Positions 42,903-52,071 of a DNA stretch of 64,000 nucleotides are shown in pieces. The notes under the pieces were generated by a model, which was given only the letters and a program-made list of their open reading frames with translations, was not told where the DNA came from and searched no databases. This stretch comes from Aliikangiella sp. G2MR2-5 (GTDB taxonomy: Bacteria; Pseudomonadota; Gammaproteobacteria; Enterobacterales; Kangiellaceae): the NCBI RefSeq assembly GCF_015687155.1, contig NZ_JADPQF010000001.1:1488001-1552000 (forward strand), given 5' to 3'. How positions within the stretch are numbered: position 1 is the stretch's first letter; every line of letters starts with the position of its first letter. A program made the position numbers and the translations under genes.

Positions 42903-43841
42903 TTAGCTTGGGAAGAAGTTCATCAAGTAGGTACTTTTCCACACCGCAACATCCATAGCACCAAAATTAATCTTCTTAATTTTTCGCATTATTCTTTTTT
43001 CCAGCTCAGGATCGTTCAACTCGCTGGATACAACTACAACATCGGTCACACTACCATCAGGTTGGATGGTAATTCGGAAATTAACTCTGCCCTGCAAAGT
43101 TGGCTTCTTGCGTAAAGCTCGATGATACAAACCAAAAATCGCGGGCTTATGCTTTTCAAATACCAGCTGAATATTTTCGTCGCTTCGCTTCAAGGCTCCG
43201 CTTTTTGTACGACGCTTGGTGTTTTCAACCGCGTCACCGATTTCACTCTTAATATTCGTGGTATTTTGTCCTGCCAACTGCCCCGTCCCTGATGAGGAGC
43301 TTGCCTGAGCAACCTTTCGCCCTCCACTGCCTTTGGTGGCATTTTTAGTGATTTGGAACCTTTCCACTTTAGCAGCCTGTCCCGAATCATTTGACATGCT
43401 TTGGTTCTTTTTCAAGTCTTGCATATCATCAGGGTCACGCAAATCCGCCAGCGCATCAAAAACAGCGATATGCTTTTTGGCGACTTCCTTTGCAGACTTC
43501 TTTTCTTCCGGTTTCTTTTCTTCAGGCTTAGGCTCTTCTTTAGGCTTTTCCGGTTCCTTTTCTTCCGGTTTAGGCTCCTCTTCCTTGGGTTGCTCCACCG
43601 GTGGAGGAGGCTTTACTTCCTTTTTCTTTTGTTCCAGTACCATCTTGACTAGTCGAGGTGGTATTGTCGTTTGTCGATTGCGGTCCGGTTTTTCGACTTC
43701 AATAAAAGGTACCGCAATACTGAAAAGCAAACTGAGAACGAGTAAAACAACAAGAATTTTACGATAACGTGACGACTCCTGTTCATCAACATCCCAGGGC
43801 AAAATCGGATCATAGACTGAGCGGAATAAATAACTGGCCAT
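42903..43841 (-). CDS. TonB/AgmX-like energy-transducer protein
   Basis: 312 residues. A single membrane span at about 29-47 after a short cytoplasmic N-terminus, then a PPPPVEQPKEEEPKPEEK Glu/Lys/Pro stretch (78-118) typical of periplasm-spanning transducers. A Ser/Gly/Lys-rich spacer follows, then a C-terminal TonB-fold domain (about 222-312: FEKHKPAIFGLYHRALRKKP, GRVNFRITIQPDGSVTDV, INFGAMDVAVW). This order fits proteins called AgmX/PglI C-terminal domain or TonB-like. It is the last gene of the ExbB-ExbD-ExbD-TonB group, 4 bases after the second ExbD. Confidence 0.85.
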   Translation of the reverse strand: MASYLFRSVYDPILPWDVDEQESSRYRKILVVLLVLSLLFSIAVPFIEVEKPDRNRQTTIPPRLVKMVLEQKKKEVKPPPPVEQPKEEEPKPEEKEPEKPKEEPKPEEKKPEEKKSAKEVAKKHIAVFDALADLRDPDDMQDLKKNQSMSNDSGQAAKVERFQITKNATKGSGGRKVAQASSSSGTGQLAGQNTTNIKSEIGDAVENTKRRTKSGALKRSDENIQLVFEKHKPAIFGLYHRALRKKPTLQGRVNFRITIQPDGSVTDVVVVSSELNDPELEKRIMRKIKKINFGAMDVAVWKSTYLMNFFPS

Positions 43842-43845
43842 CTAA

Positions 43846-44370
43846 CTACCCCGCTCTTCCAGAATCTTTGCTGCCGCGCTTCATTACCGCCATAGAAATA
43901 TTGGTGTAATTAGCCTGACTTAAAGTCGACAGAATTTTTCGAAGTAATTTGTAAGGAATGGTCTTATCTCCCATAACCGTTACATCCAGGCCTTCGTCTT
44001 CTGCCACTTCTTCTGCAGAAAGACCCGCCCAGCTGTTGGCTGCCTGAATTTTCATTTCCTTCAGAAGCTCAGGAATAATCAGTTTTTCATTAGCAAGAAC
44101 GTCTGCTACTCGTGCAATTGCTCGCCCCTGCACCAGAATATGATCATTGTTAACCAGGACAATTACAGTCTCTTTGGGCAATTGCTGAGCCGTTGATTCG
44201 GGAAGCTTAACCGCTTTACTACTCGGTAACTGCTCAACAGCCGACGAGTTTACCAATAGGAAGAACACCAGAATGGTAAAGATATCCATCAGTGAAACCA
44301 GATTTAATCCGCCGGTACCAAACCGCTTGTGGTGTCTTTCCATTCTTACTGCGCGATAGGACTTTTTCAT
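43846..44370 (-). CDS. ExbD/TolR-type proton-channel subunit (with conserved Asp)
   Basis: 174 residues. The membrane helix at about residues 22-40 (LNLVSLMDIFTILVFFLLV) keeps the protonatable Asp29 of ExbD/TolR/MotB. The periplasmic part is about 130 residues and lies at TolR-like length. It works with an ExbB/TolQ pentamer to turn proton flow into motion of a TonB-like partner. Two bases separate it from the other ExbD gene. Confidence 0.92.
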   Translation of the reverse strand: MKKSYRAVRMERHHKRFGTGGLNLVSLMDIFTILVFFLLVNSSAVEQLPSSKAVKLPESTAQQLPKETVIVLVNNDHILVQGRAIARVADVLANEKLIIPELLKEMKIQAANSWAGLSAEEVAEDEGLDVTVMGDKTIPYKLLRKILSTLSQANYTNISMAVMKRGSKDSGRAG

Positions 44371-44372
44371 TA

Positions 44373-44933
44373 TTAATTTGCCCCCGTCGCAGATTTATTT
44401 GCACCAGCGCTATCATCAGGCGGAGCATCGCCCATCGAAATATTAGGAAAGAGCTCCCCCTGAATCACATTACCGTACTCATCCAGCTCTCTTTCTTCAC
44501 GTTCTATAAGACGAACAGCGTCCATAGTTTGAACCATAATATCGTAATGAGTATCCATTTCCATCAACAAGGTTACGCCAGTGTCGGTATTAAATTCCGG
44601 GTGCGCCTTTACCTGCTGCAAAAACGCATTGAGTCCCTGATAATCATATCCTGACTCAAGATTTGGAATACGCTTTAACAAACCTGAATTTCTTTCAAGT
44701 ACATCGAAGCGATCTGCACGAATAACGACTTCCAATGCTTTAGGAGGCTCTTCTTCAGTTGGAATTTCTTCACTTACCCCTGCAGGTAAATTCAGATTCA
44801 GAATTGAAACCTGTGAAAATACTGCTGTAATTAACAGAAAAGGAACTAACACCACCATCAGGTTCATAAAAGCTGTAATATTCAGCTCCGCGTTAGTTTC
44901 TTTACTCCGTCTTGCTTTTCTTTCTCGGAACAT
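44373..44933 (-). CDS. ExbD/TolR-like subunit with Asn in place of the channel Asp
   Basis: 186 residues. The helix LNITAFMNLMVVLVPFLL aligns with the ExbD helix NVTPFIDVMLVL but has Asn24 in place of Asp. The rest keeps the ExbD layout (LNLNLPAG after the span, then a periplasmic domain). It may be a non-proton-carrying partner of the next ExbD. The C-terminal tail is polar. The gene begins 40 bases after exbB. Confidence 0.88.
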   Translation of the reverse strand: MFRERKARRSKETNAELNITAFMNLMVVLVPFLLITAVFSQVSILNLNLPAGVSEEIPTEEEPPKALEVVIRADRFDVLERNSGLLKRIPNLESGYDYQGLNAFLQQVKAHPEFNTDTGVTLLMEMDTHYDIMVQTMDAVRLIEREERELDEYGNVIQGELFPNISMGDAPPDDSAGANKSATGAN

Positions 44934-44973
44934 AAAAGACCCGCTTAGTTAAATTTACCTTATGCCCTAAAAA

Positions 44974-45693
44974 CTAGCTCTTTGGTCGAGCTGGAGCTTT
45001 AGGCTCAGCTGGTCTTGCATCTCTGATCAAGTTAACGAATTTAACCGAAGCCATCTCGATGCTATCAACTATTTCTGTTGTCTTGGTTTGTAAGAAAGTG
45101 AAAGCCAGTAACAGCGGAATCGCTGCCATTAATCCGAATGCTGTTGTATTCATTGCAATAGAAATACTGGCAGACAGAATATTTGCCTTCTCGGCAGGAT
45201 CAACATTGGCAACAGCGGTAAATGCTTTGATCAGACCTAAAATGGTCCCTAATAATCCAAGCAAGGTTGCAATATTAGCGAATGTTGCAAGGTAAGGTGT
45301 GCGCTTTTCTAGCCGAGGAAGAATTTCCATCAAACCTTCTTCCATCGCCATTTCGAGATCGTCATGACGACGTCCTTTACCAACTTTATGTAAACCGTAC
45401 GCCAAAATTCTACCAATCGCAGACTTTGAGTTACTGGCAACTTCCAGTGCCTGACGGAAATTACCCTGATTCAAAATAGGCAGTAACCTTTTCCAGGCGC
45501 TCTTATTTTTTGCTTTCATCATATTCAGGAATATAAATCGCTCGAGTGCGATAGCTAATCCCAGAATAAATACGATCATAATGGGGTACATAAATGCACC
45601 ACCATCCTGAAAGAAACTAATAATCGTCGAAAATAAGCCTGGATCAGCTTGTTCTGCGGATGGAAGTGGTAGATTCGATTCAGCCATGGTCAT
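44974..45693 (-). CDS. MotA/TolQ/ExbB proton channel family protein
   Basis: 239 residues with three membrane spans: about 32-52 (FMYPIMIVFILGLAIALERF), about 137-157 (FANIATLLGLLGTILGLIKAFTAVA) and about 170-190. The GLLGTILGLI segment is the family signature for the proton path. A second ATG six bases inside the gene (45687) follows GAGAATG and may be the real start. It heads the exbB-exbD-exbD-tonB group. Confidence 0.93.
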   Translation of the reverse strand: MTMAESNLPLPSAEQADPGLFSTIISFFQDGGAFMYPIMIVFILGLAIALERFIFLNMMKAKNKSAWKRLLPILNQGNFRQALEVASNSKSAIGRILAYGLHKVGKGRRHDDLEMAMEEGLMEILPRLEKRTPYLATFANIATLLGLLGTILGLIKAFTAVANVDPAEKANILSASISIAMNTTAFGLMAAIPLLLAFTFLQTKTTEIVDSIEMASVKFVNLIRDARPAEPKAPARPKS

Positions 45694-46139
45694 TCTCTAT
45701 TTAATATTAACTAATCTCTAAAAACTAAAAATGATAAGGAGACGGCGTTTAAAGTTATGCCGTATCCTGATGATAACTTCTTTGTTTCCTATTTATAGCC
45801 CACTACTGTGAACTCCAAATTGTGAGCTCCAAATAGCAAATGATTTATTATCCCGTTTAACAGTCGGGTTAGATATAAAGCCTTTATATTAACCTATATA
45901 TCCTTTTCCAATAGATTAATTTACTACTTTTCCTGCTTTTCTCTCGGCGACTCTATCACAAGAGTTGTTAAGCATTACATTACGGGTTTAGTGTACACTC
46001 GTCTGCTTGCTCAAAATGCGAATGACTCGAATAACATAACAGAATCTCGATCTCGTGCAAGTAGACTCTAACAGCCATCCTCTAAAAGCCTAATCAGTTC
46101 ACATAATGAGATGCCTGATATAAACGCCTTATTGACAGC
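45694..46139. other. 446-base intergenic region inside the envelope cluster
   Basis: Non-coding, between the TPR/small-protein group and the ExbB group. A 14-bp unit (TGTGAACTCCAAAT, 45807-45820) is duplicated in tandem with one mismatch (45821-45834). A separate promoter for exbB is likely, but no clear hexamer pair was picked. Confidence 0.45.
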
Positions 46140-46544
46140 TTATTCGGCTTCACCGTCTTTTTCTGCTTTATTTTCAGTTAACTGGTAATAAAAATTTACC
46201 TGTTTAGAAAATACATCCGGATCGACCGGGGCATAAATTTCGTCCACTAATCGATTAACTTTAGGCAAAGCCGCCGGTACGGCATTCGATTTCCATGGGA
46301 CAATGTAGAGTACGTTGGGTAGCTCTTTATTTCCGGAAATATTCATCCCTAAAACAGTTTCCTGTATTTTTGCTCTTGGATTTGCCTTTTGTTCTTGCGC
46401 AGGCGCAGCTTCATTTTCTGGCATATTCTGTTCTTGCTCTTGGGCAGACTCAGCTCCAATCAAGTTACTGGAACTAAAAACGAGCAAAAGCAGGAATCCC
46501 CGTTTAGCGATGGCTGAAAGTGCTGGCAATGTTTTTAACTTCAT
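46140..46544 (-). CDS. Small exported protein of the envelope cluster
   Basis: 134 residues with signal peptide MKLKTLPALSAIAKRGFLLLLVFSSSNLIGA. Mature part is Glu/Gln-rich at first, then KIQETVLGMNISGNKELPNVLYIVPWK and PKVNRLVDEIYAPVDPDVFSKQVNFYYQL. A GGTGGG ribosome binding site 8 bases upstream supports the ATG. It follows the TPR lipoprotein gene with 19 bases between. Likely periplasmic. Family not recognised. Confidence 0.8.
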   Translation of the reverse strand: MKLKTLPALSAIAKRGFLLLLVFSSSNLIGAESAQEQEQNMPENEAAPAQEQKANPRAKIQETVLGMNISGNKELPNVLYIVPWKSNAVPAALPKVNRLVDEIYAPVDPDVFSKQVNFYYQLTENKAEKDGEAE

Positions 46545-46563
46545 TTGTATTTCCCACCATTAC

Positions 46564-47253
46564 TCATTGTAAGCGGCGCTTTAGATCCGCAACCCAACCA
46601 GTCACCTTTTTATCTTCAGGCTCTTCAGTCTCAGATTTTAGCATAAGATATGTTTCAAAATGCTTTAAAGCCAACTCAGGCTGGTACAAATAAATATCAG
46701 CCAGAATCGCCAAATTCAAATGGCCAGCCAAATAATCAGGGTAAACTTCGAGTGCTTTCTGATAAGCAGATAAAGACTTGTCAAACTCTCCGTTTTCCTT
46801 TAGCAGAATAGCCTTGAGATTTAGCGCAACATAGTTATCGGGCTTGATTGATAGTGCAGTCTCTACCGAGTCCAGAGCGAGATCATTCCTACCTTGCACC
46901 ATATAGACTCTTGCCAGTCGATAACCAGGGCCTGAAGACTCAGGATGGTCAACCTGCGCTTTCTTTAAAGCCTCCACGGCTTTATCGAAATTTTTGTTTT
47001 CTAGCAGAGTATTAACTTCAGCATAAATTTTGATGAGCGACAAAGGAGCCGTAATACCATTCATCGGGTCTTTTGCTTTAATTCTTGGTTGCGCGCTATC
47101 CTGTGCTGCTTCGTTTTGGTTATTTGCAGTAACTTGTTGATCCGGTGCCGAAGAAGAATCTGACTCGCCCGGTTTCATTGAAGAACAAGAAGTAAGCAGT
47201 ACAAATCCACTGAATAACGGTAGCCACTTTAAACGACTAAAATTGAACTTCAT
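46564..47253 (-). CDS. TPR lipoprotein of the envelope cluster
   Basis: 229 residues with lipobox signal MKFNFSRLKWLPLFSGFVLLTSC (lipidated Cys23). From about residue 75 the protein is a chain of TPR-like helices (KAVEALKKAQVDHPESSGPGYRLARVYMVQGRNDLALDSVETAL, and so on, about four repeats). Outer-membrane or periplasmic scaffold role is expected. The start overlaps the end of the larger TPR gene by 17 bases, pointing to translational coupling. Confidence 0.88.
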   Translation of the reverse strand: MKFNFSRLKWLPLFSGFVLLTSCSSMKPGESDSSSAPDQQVTANNQNEAAQDSAQPRIKAKDPMNGITAPLSLIKIYAEVNTLLENKNFDKAVEALKKAQVDHPESSGPGYRLARVYMVQGRNDLALDSVETALSIKPDNYVALNLKAILLKENGEFDKSLSAYQKALEVYPDYLAGHLNLAILADIYLYQPELALKHFETYLMLKSETEEPEDKKVTGWVADLKRRLQ

Positions 47254-50137
47254 TCAGGGCCTCCAATACTTCGTTTTTATCGTATTGCGCTGGCTTCAGT
47301 TTTTTCAGCTCACTAATACTATTTTTGACGGATTCATCGTATATCTTCTCAGCCGTTCGTCTTGCATTCACTTCATAAAACTCAATTGCTTTATCTTCAA
47401 ATGGCAATGCTTGATCTTCAAGAAGGTATCCATACTCTTCAAGTTCATCCTCATCGAGTCCTTTCGGTCTTTGTGATGAAAGCAGGTCTTTTGAAAGTAT
47501 ATGGTAGATTTCCGCCACTTTATGCGTGCTTGCAGTCGTAAACTTGGCGACGCCAAACTGTGCGATCGAATTGTAAGCTTGCAGCGCAGTCTTCATGGCA
47601 GCACGCTTTTTCTTTAGCGAATTGGCTAATGGTAAGTTTAACTTGATCGCCTGGAACTGTTTAAATAAATCTTCACTCAATAAAAATTTGTTTTCCGCAG
47701 CCAAAAATGTTGTTCGACTGTTATTTTCTGATTTATGTTTATAGTAGAAATCAACAATTTTTTGGCGCCAGAACAAACTTTTAGTTTTATCGCCAGCTTG
47801 CTCATACAAGGTCACCAGATGGTTGCGTCCTTCCTGAGCCAGTAAGTAAGGTGATGGATATTTCCACACGTAGTTCTTAAAGCTGGCTATTGCCTGCTTA
47901 TTATTCTTAGCTTTAAGGTAATAGTCAGCAACTCTCCAGTATCCTTCACGCGCAAGCTTAGGATCGCTTTGGCTCTCAGCTATGGCTAAATGTGTTTGTG
48001 CTGCTTTGTTCCAGTCACCTTTGCTCTCATAAATTAAAGCTAATTTCTCAGGTATAGTTTGGGTCAATCGGTGTTTGGGGTATTTCACTTTAAATGATTC
48101 AAATAACTTCCCAGCTTCCCCCCACTGCTCACCAACCAGTAACAAGGTTGCTGCATCATAGTGAGCATTGATCGCTACAGCAGAGCCTGGCTCTAACTGA
48201 GTAACTTTCAAGTAAAGAGAAACTGCAAGTTCACTTTTTCCTTCAGACTTTGCCCCTTCAGCTAACTGGTATACCGCCTCAACTCTTCTTTCTCGAAAGG
48301 TCTGACGCTGTTTCTTGGTTAAAGTGGCATTTTTCAGAAGGTCGGTAATCGCAACTTCCGCTTCTGCATAGCGTTTCAAATCAAACAGACCATTGGCAAT
48401 TATGATTCTTGCACGATTTGCCTGCTTCTGCGTTGGTTTTCTGGGTAATAGCAATAGCTGTTCGCTCGATGCAATAGCGCCAGCAACATCTTTGATCATC
48501 AATTGTTGTTCAGCAACCCTCGCAAGTATTTCCGGAGCTTTTTCATCTGAAGCAAATGCTTTAACAAACATTTGCCCGCTCTTAATTACACTGGCCAGTT
48601 TTTGTGAAGTAGAAATATTTTTCGGGTAGCTGACATTCTGGTACGCAACCAAAGCTCTATAGCCAGCATCTCTGGAGTATTTGGACGCAGGGTTTTGATA
48701 GGCGACAACTTCATATTCCTTGGCTGACTCCAGTAACTGTCCACCATCACTAAGAGCTTCAGCTAATAGGAAACGATATTGAGAATCAACAGAAGGGTCA
48801 TTAAATGTATAGAGTATCTCTCGATACCATTTCGCTGCAATCAGATAATCCCCGGGCTTTTTTGTGCTCTGCGCCTGAGCGTGATAAAAACGTGAAATAT
48901 CATCCAGGTGAGTTCGCAAAAACGGTAATAGGTCTTCTATAACCTTGCCGGAGTACTTTTGCCAGAATGCACTTTGACGACCGTAGTTAACTACGAATTT
49001 TTCTTTTGCTGGCAAAATCAAACTCGGAAAACCGCCAACTCGATAAATCTCAATAATCCGTGTGTGAAATTCCGGCGATGACAAAGATAGCGGATGACCG
49101 TCGATAAAAGCAAAATATGTATCCGCGGCATCTTGATATCTTTCCTGTTCAACATAAAGTTCTGCCAGGGCTTGATAGATCTCATTTTCAAAGGACTTGC
49201 TACCAAACTTGGCAAAATAAGTTTTCGCAGAATCGGCGCCTTCCAGATTATAAAATCCGAGCGCAATTACGCGACGCGTATCGGCGAGCAAGTCATCGGT
49301 TAACTGCACCAGACCTGTGCGGCTCTTCTTTTGGTATAGGAGGCGTTCGTAAAGCGTAAAAAAGTCTTCCTGGGCTTCCATATAAAAACTTTGTTTAAAA
49401 CGAGACCAACCTCTCTTATATAAAGCTTTGTCAAAGTACTCGGTATTTTGACCATTTTTAATAACTTCACCATAAGCTTTTTCAGCTGTTGCATATTGCT
49501 TGCGAACAAAGTATGACTCGCCTCTTCTAAACTGACTTTCTACATAAGAATTCGATTCATCATGAACCACTGCGATTTTGTCGAGAAGTTGCAAAGAAGC
49601 TTCGGGGTTCTTATTGAGCGCATGTGCCCGTGCTAACTGGTAGCGAGCCTCATCCGCTGAAGCGTACTGGGGAAATTCGTCGAGCAGGGTTTGATAAAGA
49701 CCCACCGCTTTTTCAAATGAAGCCGACTTGACCGCAGGCGTCATCTTATCTGCCTGCCCTGACTCAACAAACTCCATCTTAGCCTCGGCCAGACGTAAAG
49801 TAATATCAGCTAATCGATGCAGAGCTTCCTGTCGAACAATGGGATTTCCCCTGGTCAGCAGCCTTTCATAGCTCTGAACCACTTGTTCAGCGTTAATTTT
49901 TTGTATTTGTGAAGTTTTCACTTCGACTTCCTGCTGATCAATAAACTCTACTTTGGGCTCAAGGTCAGCAGGATTAACCGGCTTAATTGGAATTATCGGC
50001 TTGATACTGGCACACGACGCGAGGAAACCGGTCACCACCAGCCATGACAAAGCAACTTTTAATGTTCGGCTTTTTGTTAAGGATGTTCTGAGCGTATTCA
50101 GGTACTTTCTACCTTCAATAGATATTTGCCGTTGCAT
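47237..50137 (-). CDS. Large TPR lipoprotein of the envelope cluster
   Basis: 966 residues from ATG 50137; this start lies one base after the stop of the previous gene, better than the frame start at 50173. The signal peptide has a long N-region and ends FLASC (lipidated Cys42). The rest is almost wholly alpha-helical with many TPR-like units (YQTLLDEFPQYASADEARYQLARAHALNKNPEASLQLLDK, KAYGEVIKNGQNTEYF, and others). Lipidated TPR proteins of this kind occur with ExbB/ExbD and in gliding-type machines. Function otherwise unknown. Confidence 0.88.
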   Translation of the reverse strand: MQRQISIEGRKYLNTLRTSLTKSRTLKVALSWLVVTGFLASCASIKPIIPIKPVNPADLEPKVEFIDQQEVEVKTSQIQKINAEQVVQSYERLLTRGNPIVRQEALHRLADITLRLAEAKMEFVESGQADKMTPAVKSASFEKAVGLYQTLLDEFPQYASADEARYQLARAHALNKNPEASLQLLDKIAVVHDESNSYVESQFRRGESYFVRKQYATAEKAYGEVIKNGQNTEYFDKALYKRGWSRFKQSFYMEAQEDFFTLYERLLYQKKSRTGLVQLTDDLLADTRRVIALGFYNLEGADSAKTYFAKFGSKSFENEIYQALAELYVEQERYQDAADTYFAFIDGHPLSLSSPEFHTRIIEIYRVGGFPSLILPAKEKFVVNYGRQSAFWQKYSGKVIEDLLPFLRTHLDDISRFYHAQAQSTKKPGDYLIAAKWYREILYTFNDPSVDSQYRFLLAEALSDGGQLLESAKEYEVVAYQNPASKYSRDAGYRALVAYQNVSYPKNISTSQKLASVIKSGQMFVKAFASDEKAPEILARVAEQQLMIKDVAGAIASSEQLLLLPRKPTQKQANRARIIIANGLFDLKRYAEAEVAITDLLKNATLTKKQRQTFRERRVEAVYQLAEGAKSEGKSELAVSLYLKVTQLEPGSAVAINAHYDAATLLLVGEQWGEAGKLFESFKVKYPKHRLTQTIPEKLALIYESKGDWNKAAQTHLAIAESQSDPKLAREGYWRVADYYLKAKNNKQAIASFKNYVWKYPSPYLLAQEGRNHLVTLYEQAGDKTKSLFWRQKIVDFYYKHKSENNSRTTFLAAENKFLLSEDLFKQFQAIKLNLPLANSLKKKRAAMKTALQAYNSIAQFGVAKFTTASTHKVAEIYHILSKDLLSSQRPKGLDEDELEEYGYLLEDQALPFEDKAIEFYEVNARRTAEKIYDESVKNSISELKKLKPAQYDKNEVLEALNEVQF

Positions 50138-50138
50138 A

Positions 50139-52061
50139 CTACTCAGCCTCCGGAATTTCGACAGCCTGATCATGCAGCCTCGCTACCGAAAGATCTGATT
50201 GTAGTAAATAATGGTCCAGCGTCGCGCGTCGCTGATCCAGCACACTAATAATCTGCTCTTTTAAATCGAATGCTTCTCTTGCTATTTGCTGATGAATTTT
50301 ATCCCGAAGTCCATAAAGTCCGGCTTTTCCATCTTCCACTTTTGACTCAAATCCCGCAAATCTGATTTCTGCGATGTCCCGCGAATATGCTAGCTTGGAT
50401 TTTCGCTGCCGGATTTGGTCAATTGTTTCTCCAATAGTTTTAGCAAGCTTTTCCAGTTGCCAGATCTTTTCAACTTTATTGGTTTCCAGCTGCCACTGTA
50501 ATACCCCTTGCGCTCGTCTTGCTTTTTGTTTTTGTTCTTCTGAAATCATGCCTTCTGGTAAACGAGAAATTTTCTCTATGACTCGCTCTATTCTTGCATA
50601 AAGGTCAAGTTGTTCCTCATTTGCCAACAGATGAAGTTTTTTATTTGTCTTTAGTGCAGCAATATCAGTTCTGATAACTTCAAGCTCATTCTCATACTGT
50701 TCAAATGCCCCTTGCGCCAGATACTTTTCTACCAAGGGTAGCTTTTCATTAAATCGAGTTTGATTTGCATTTAATATTTCATCAAAAATAGGAAGCTGAC
50801 CTTCCCAATGCTTAAGAATTTGTGCCAGCTTGCCAAGCTTTTGATAGTTACGATAGCTTTCATTAAATTGATGCTGTGACACCAGTTCAAACAGGTAATA
50901 ATCAAACTCATCGCCAAACAAGTTCGAATCTTGCACACCGTCATCGTCAATCTCATTTGTTTGAGCAAGAATTAGTTTGTCCAGAAAACTTTCAATTAAA
51001 TTGTCTTCCCTGATTTTTCGTTTTAATTCGTCAATCATTTCAATCTGTTGCTGAAAAACATTCGACGCATGAATATAGCCGTCCAGTGCTTCCTGCATAG
51101 AGTCGAGTTTCTGGTAAGCGTATGGAATAGCAACGAGCGCTTCCTGAACGGCCAGATCTCGAATATCTCTTTCTCTTAATGCTAACCAGTGAGAAAGTGC
51201 GCGTTTAGGTGAATGAGACTCAAGATAACTCCACCCCATAGCGAGAAGGGCTTTGTTAGCAGAGGGAGACGACAAGCGAACACGTTGCAAGTAGCTACGG
51301 GCTTTATCGTATTCTTTGCTTGAAAGCATGAAAAAACCAAGCGCGGTAAAAGCTTTATCCTGCAGACTATTCACCACTCGATCATCGGTAAACTCCAGAT
51401 TAACCCTCTCAAGAAATGGTAATGCTTTTTCAAGATTGGTTTCACGCAAAAACAGTATACCTAGATTATATCGACTGTAAGCTAATAACTCGGAGTCCGC
51501 TTCAACTTGTGAGAGAAACTCTTCCGCTTTTGATTTTTCGTTTTTATAAACTGCAATATTCGCCAGCATGATCAAGGCTTCATCTTTTAAGCTGCGTTTC
51601 AACGACGGCATTACGCGCAATAATCGAAACTCTGCTTGAGCATAGTCAGCTTGACGATAATGAACTTTGGCAAGATAGAACTCTATCTTTGCGAGTAAAG
51701 TACTTTTTAATTCTTCTTCGGAAAGTAGCTCGTTAAATATAGACTGCGCATGATCCAGCATTCCTAAATCCAGATAAATCACGCCCGACAAAAGTTTTGC
51801 ACTTTGTTTATGATTGGCCAGTTGATTACGCTTTTGTGCTACCAGGATAGCATTCAGCGCTTCTATCGTGTTTCCTCGATAATATTCAAAAAGAATGTGA
51901 CCATAGGCCAGGTCTTCAATCACGACAGGCTTTTTAAGATCTTCCTTATTAAGATCTTCCTTAACTGCATTATCGCCTTCTGCCGCGACAAGGCTTCCGG
52001 AAAATAAAACAATGCTAATTAAACGCAATCCAAACTTACGCATATTCCGTGCGATAACCAT
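50139..52061 (-). CDS. TPR-rich exported protein of the envelope cluster
   Basis: 640 residues from ATG 52061, ten bases after the stop of the gene before it. ATG 52043 (MRKFGLRLISIVLFSGSLVAAE), preceded by GGAA, is an alternative and gives a cleaner signal peptide. TPR-like helices fill residues 50-330 (AQSIFNELLSEEELKSTLLAKIEFYLAKVHYRQADYAQAEF, KARSYLQRVRLSSPSANKALLAMGWSYLESHSPKRAL). The C-terminal ~300 residues are long charged helices, probably coiled coil. The gene overlaps nothing but is directly coupled with the next TPR gene. Confidence 0.87.
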   Translation of the reverse strand: MVIARNMRKFGLRLISIVLFSGSLVAAEGDNAVKEDLNKEDLKKPVVIEDLAYGHILFEYYRGNTIEALNAILVAQKRNQLANHKQSAKLLSGVIYLDLGMLDHAQSIFNELLSEEELKSTLLAKIEFYLAKVHYRQADYAQAEFRLLRVMPSLKRSLKDEALIMLANIAVYKNEKSKAEEFLSQVEADSELLAYSRYNLGILFLRETNLEKALPFLERVNLEFTDDRVVNSLQDKAFTALGFFMLSSKEYDKARSYLQRVRLSSPSANKALLAMGWSYLESHSPKRALSHWLALRERDIRDLAVQEALVAIPYAYQKLDSMQEALDGYIHASNVFQQQIEMIDELKRKIREDNLIESFLDKLILAQTNEIDDDGVQDSNLFGDEFDYYLFELVSQHQFNESYRNYQKLGKLAQILKHWEGQLPIFDEILNANQTRFNEKLPLVEKYLAQGAFEQYENELEVIRTDIAALKTNKKLHLLANEEQLDLYARIERVIEKISRLPEGMISEEQKQKARRAQGVLQWQLETNKVEKIWQLEKLAKTIGETIDQIRQRKSKLAYSRDIAEIRFAGFESKVEDGKAGLYGLRDKIHQQIAREAFDLKEQIISVLDQRRATLDHYLLQSDLSVARLHDQAVEIPEAE

Positions 52062-52071
52062 ATAATTCAGA

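Noticed and set aside
43333..43767. 144-codon plus-strand frame opposite the TonB-like gene
   Set aside because: It is Ser/Gly/Phe-rich, the antisense of the Glu/Lys/Pro stretch; no family pattern.
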